Assembly: GCA_005884465.1 (NCBI GenBank)
Contig: VAZH01000053.1
Span: forward strand, 1-6,617
Length of the DNA: 6,617 bases
Source of the DNA: Alphaproteobacteria bacterium
GTDB lineage: Bacteria > Pseudomonadota > Alphaproteobacteria > Rhizobiales > Xanthobacteraceae
Direction of reading: 5' to 3'
Position numbers and translations under genes: made by a program. Of the stretch, positions 4,676 to 6,617 are shown in pieces (position 1 is the first letter of the stretch; every line of letters starts with the position of its first letter). Below the pieces are notes generated by a model, which saw only the letters and a program-made list of their open reading frames with translations, did not search any database and was not told the DNA's origin.

Positions 4676-5794
4676 ATGAAGGTTACCGTCGAACGCGCGC
4701 AGCTCCTGAAGTCTCTGGGCCACGTCCATCGCGTGGTCGAGCGCCGCAACACCATTCCGATCCTCGGCAATGTGCTGGTCCGCGCCGAAAACGCGCGGCT
4801 GTCGCTAAAGGCCACCGACCTTGATCTCGAGGTGACGGAAACTCTGCCGGCGGAAACCGCAACCGCCGGCTCCACCACTGTGCCGGCGCATATGTTTTAC
4901 GACATCGTCCGCAAACTGCCCGACGGTGCCCAGATCCTGCTGGAAGGCGACGGCGACCGCTCGGTACTGGCGATCCGCGCCGGCCGGTCGCGCTTCACGC
5001 TGCAGACCCTGCCCGAAAACGATTTTCCCGATCTTGCCGCCGGCGACATGACGCATTCGTTCACGCTCGCCGCCTCCGACATGAAGCGGCTGATCGATCG
5101 CACCCAATTTGCGATCTCCACCGAAGAGACCCGTTACTATCTCAACGGCATCTATCTCCACACCGCCGGCAGCGCCAAGGCGGCAACCTTGCGCGCGGTC
5201 GCGACCGACGGGCATCGTCTCGCCCAGATCGATCTGGCTTTGCCCAAGGGCGCATCCGGCATGCCCGGCGTGATCGTGCCGCGCAAAACCGTCGGCGAAG
5301 TGCAGCGGTTGATCGAGGACAACGAGGCCGAGGTCAGAATCGAGCTGTCGCAGGGCAAGATCCGCTTCACCATCGGGGACGTGGTGCTGACCTCGAAGCT
5401 GATCGACGGCACGTTTCCGGACTATGGCCGCGTCATCCCGCAGAACAACGACAAGGAGCTGATTGTCGACAAAAAGGATTTCGAGGCCGCGGTCGACCGC
5501 GTCTCGACGATCTCGAGCGAACGCGGCCGCGCGGTAAAGCTGGCTTTATCGGCGGGCAAGCTGGTGCTGTCGGTGACCAACCCGGACTCCGGCAGCGCCA
5601 CGGAAGAGCTCGAGGTCGAATACGCCTCCGACGCGCTCGATATCGGATTCAATTCGCGCTATCTCCTGGACATCGCGGCCCAGATCGAGGGCGAGGTCGC
5701 GGTACTAAAACTGGCCGACCCCGGTTCGCCGACGCTGGTGCAGGACAGGGATTCCAAGGGCGCGCTCTACGTGCTGATGCCGATGCGGGTGTGA
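4676..5794 (+). CDS. dnaN: DNA polymerase III beta subunit (sliding clamp)
   Basis: Ring-forming dimer that encircles DNA and tethers Pol III and many repair proteins. The 372 residues match the family length and consist of three clamp domains of about 120 residues each. Landmarks are MKVTVERAQLLKSLGHVHRVVERRNTIPIL at the N-terminus, ATDLDLEV (47-54), ATDGHRLA (176-183), IDGTFPDYGRVIP (243-255) and the C-terminal VLMPMRV, which forms part of the protein-binding cleft. The frame is open a further 34 codons upstream to 4574, but that extension is not clamp sequence. The ATG at 4676 gives the canonical N-terminus. The ribosome binding site is weak (AGGCGGG about 9 nt upstream). In relatives dnaN is normally followed directly by recF; here a 371-bp nuclease-bearing unit intervenes. 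Confidence 0.99.
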   Translation: MKVTVERAQLLKSLGHVHRVVERRNTIPILGNVLVRAENARLSLKATDLDLEVTETLPAETATAGSTTVPAHMFYDIVRKLPDGAQILLEGDGDRSVLAIRAGRSRFTLQTLPENDFPDLAAGDMTHSFTLAASDMKRLIDRTQFAISTEETRYYLNGIYLHTAGSAKAATLRAVATDGHRLAQIDLALPKGASGMPGVIVPRKTVGEVQRLIEDNEAEVRIELSQGKIRFTIGDVVLTSKLIDGTFPDYGRVIPQNNDKELIVDKKDFEAAVDRVSTISSERGRAVKLALSAGKLVLSVTNPDSGSATEELEVEYASDALDIGFNSRYLLDIAAQIEGEVAVLKLADPGSPTLVQDRDSKGALYVLMPMRV

Positions 5795-5819
5795 GAAACT
5801 GTAACGGCAATTTGCTCAA

Positions 5820-5852
5820 TCGTCATTGCCGGGCTTGACCCGGCAATCCATC
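5820..5852 (+). repeat. Left copy of 33-bp palindromic repeat
   Basis: Contains a perfect 9-bp stem, ATTGCCGGG (5825-5833) and CCCGGCAAT (5839-5847), with the loop CTTGA. Asymmetric flanks (CGTC before, CCATC after) give it an orientation. It starts 26 bp after the dnaN stop. From general familiarity, this family (attgccgggcttga...) is a highly dispersed repeat in Bradyrhizobium-like genomes. No T-run follows, so it is not a canonical terminator. Confidence 0.85.
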
Positions 5853-5862
5853 AAACTTCGAA

Positions 5863-6150
5863 ATGACCTATTGGGTATACATCCTCGCAAGCAAACCCGG
5901 CGGAACTCTGTACGTCGGTGTGACCAACAATGTGGTGCGGCGTGTTTACGAGCATCGCGAGGGGCTGGCCGAGAGCTTCACCAAGCGGTACCACATCAAA
6001 ACGCTGGTGTATTTTGAGGCGCACGAAACAATCGCCGCGGCGCTTCAGCGCGAGAAGAACATCAAACATTGGTCGCGCGAGTGGAAAATCGATCTAATCG
6101 TCTCGGGCAATCGCGAGTGGCGGGATTTATACGAAGAAATTGTCCACTGA
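5863..6150 (+). CDS. Small GIY-YIG domain endonuclease
   Basis: The 95-residue protein is essentially a stand-alone GIY-YIG nuclease domain of the URI/YhbQ-like family, which cuts DNA with one metal ion. Motifs seen: VYIL (5-8, the GIY strand), LYVGVT (16-21, the YIG strand with Tyr17 and Gly19), Arg26/Arg27 and His31 in NNVVRRVYEHREG, and Glu64 in ALQREKNIKHWSREWK as the likely metal ligand. All catalytic positions seem present, so it is probably active. Start at 5863: MTYWVYIL is the typical family N-terminus. No Shine-Dalgarno is visible; the leader is mostly the left repeat, so translation may depend on read-through from dnaN or be weak. The cellular role of such proteins is not established. 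Proposed roles include repair and homing-like mobility, and the flanking repeats favour the latter. Confidence 0.93.
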   Translation: MTYWVYILASKPGGTLYVGVTNNVVRRVYEHREGLAESFTKRYHIKTLVYFEAHETIAAALQREKNIKHWSREWKIDLIVSGNREWRDLYEEIVH

Positions 6151-6157
6151 CGCGGAC

Positions 6158-6190
6158 GATGGATTGCCGGGTCAAGCCCGGCAATGACGA
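6158..6190 (-). repeat. Right copy of 33-bp palindromic repeat, inverted
   Basis: Exact reverse complement of 5820-5852 with no mismatch, including the ATTGCCGGG / CCCGGCAAT stem (6163-6171 and 6177-6185). It starts 7 bp after the nuclease stop and ends 6 nt before the recF ATG, so it forms nearly the whole recF leader. In a dnaN-to-recF transcript the two copies could pair over 33 bp and loop out the nuclease gene. Confidence 0.9.
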
Positions 6191-6196
6191 ATAGCC

Positions 6197-6617
6197 ATGC
6201 CCATCTCCCGCATCCGCCGCCTCGCCCTGACGCAGTTCCGCAATTATCGCGCGGCTGTTCTTGAAACGCGTGGTGAGGTGGTGGTGCTGGTTGGTCCGAA
6301 CGGCGCCGGAAAGACCAACGCCATCGAGGCGATCTCGTTTCTGTCGCCGGGACGCGGCTTGCGCCGGGCGACGCTCGACGACGTCGCCGACAATCAGGGC
6401 GATGGCTCATGGGCGGTATCCGCCGAGGTCGAGGGCGCGCTCGGGCTGGCAACGCTCGGCACCGGCATCGACGCGCCCGGCAGCGATGCGCCCGCCACTA
6501 GCCGGCGCTGCCGGATCGACCGCGAGCCCGTGAACTCGGCCACCGCTTTCGGCGATCATCTGCGGATGGTCTGGCTGACGCCCGCGATGGATGGCCTGTT
6601 CCTGGGTGCAGCCTCCG
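6197..6617 (+). CDS. recF: DNA replication and repair protein RecF, N-terminal 140 residues (cut by window edge)
   Basis: SMC-like ATPase that, with RecO and RecR, loads RecA onto gapped DNA. The frame is open from 6197 to the window end, giving 140 of roughly 380 residues. Seen: the N-terminal strand and FRNYR motif (ISRIRRLALTQFRNYR, 3-18), Walker A GPNGAGKT (33-40) followed by NAIEAISFLSPGRGLR, and later CRIDREPVNSA and MVWLTPAMDGLFLG (124-137), which are typical of RecF. An in-frame TGA at 6185-6187 and the absence of an earlier Met fix the start. There is no Shine-Dalgarno, because the 5' side is the right copy of the 33-bp repeat. Expression may therefore rely on translational coupling or a leaderless-like mode. 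Signature motif and Walker B lie outside the window. Confidence 0.96.
   Translation, partial: MPISRIRRLALTQFRNYRAAVLETRGEVVVLVGPNGAGKTNAIEAISFLSPGRGLRRATLDDVADNQGDGSWAVSAEVEGALGLATLGTGIDAPGSDAPATSRRCRIDREPVNSATAFGDHLRMVWLTPAMDGLFLGAAS

Larger units (their letters stand above)
5820..6190. mobile_element. GIY-YIG gene framed by perfect 33-bp inverted repeats (putative mobile/repeat-propagating unit)
   Basis: The unit consists of a left repeat (5820-5852), one small endonuclease gene and a right repeat that is the exact reverse complement (6158-6190). It lies between dnaN and recF, genes that are usually adjacent. If the repeats are taken as 32 bp (5821-5852 and 6158-6189), a 3-bp direct repeat AAT flanks the unit on both sides (5818-5820 and 6190-6192). 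This could be a tiny target duplication or chance. No transposase is present. The layout recalls REP sequences with their RAYT transposases, but with a GIY-YIG nuclease in the enzyme's place. Mobility is inference. Confidence 0.5.

Noticed and set aside
5820..5852. Left 33-bp repeat as an intrinsic terminator of dnaN
   Set aside because: The stem is strong but no T-run follows. The identical palindrome occurs inverted beyond the next gene, which fits a dispersed repeat better.

Overview
The window is a GC-rich (roughly 60% by eye) chromosomal segment from an alphaproteobacterium, most likely of the Bradyrhizobium/Rhodopseudomonas group (Nitrobacteraceae). The evidence is the gene order rpsT, dnaA, dnaN, recF, a DnaA N-terminus that matches my memory of that group's proteins, and the type of dispersed palindromic repeats. 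The genus call is inference from recognition, not from a search.

Layout. On the minus strand at the left are the truncated 3' part of msrA (1-604) with a sigma70-like promoter at 722-750, then a small two-helix membrane protein of unknown function (801-1118). From 1250 rightward everything coding is on the plus strand: rpsT (ribosomal protein S20, 1475-1741) behind a near-consensus promoter and a hairpin-rich leader, a strong bidirectional terminator, and a 1.18 kb stretch without a convincing protein gene. Then come dnaA (2923-4353), a repeat-bearing gap, dnaN (4676-5794), a 371-bp unit made of a GIY-YIG nuclease gene between two perfect 33-bp inverted repeats (5820-6190), and the first 140 codons of recF (6197 to window end).

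How the genes fit together. DnaA is the initiator and DnaN the replicase clamp. RecF loads recombinase at gaps and completes the classic dnaA-dnaN-recF replication/repair cluster. S20 supplies the 30S ribosome, and MsrA repairs oxidised methionine. The two leftward genes are unrelated to the cluster. Genes to the left point left and genes to the right point right, as expected on the two sides of a replication origin or of a regulatory hub.

Main points of interest. (1) The GIY-YIG gene enclosed by perfect 33-bp inverted repeats looks like a minimal mobile or repeat-propagating unit inserted between dnaN and recF, and it ends 6 nt before the recF start codon. (2) The gap upstream of dnaA holds an AT-rich tract, a near-consensus DnaA box framed by two GANTC (CcrM) sites in a palindrome, and further inverted repeats. 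This could be an origin-like or dnaA-control region. (3) A minus-strand small RNA candidate converges on rpsT and shares its terminator. (4) The rpsT mRNA probably begins with a perfect 9-bp hairpin that has a U-rich tail.
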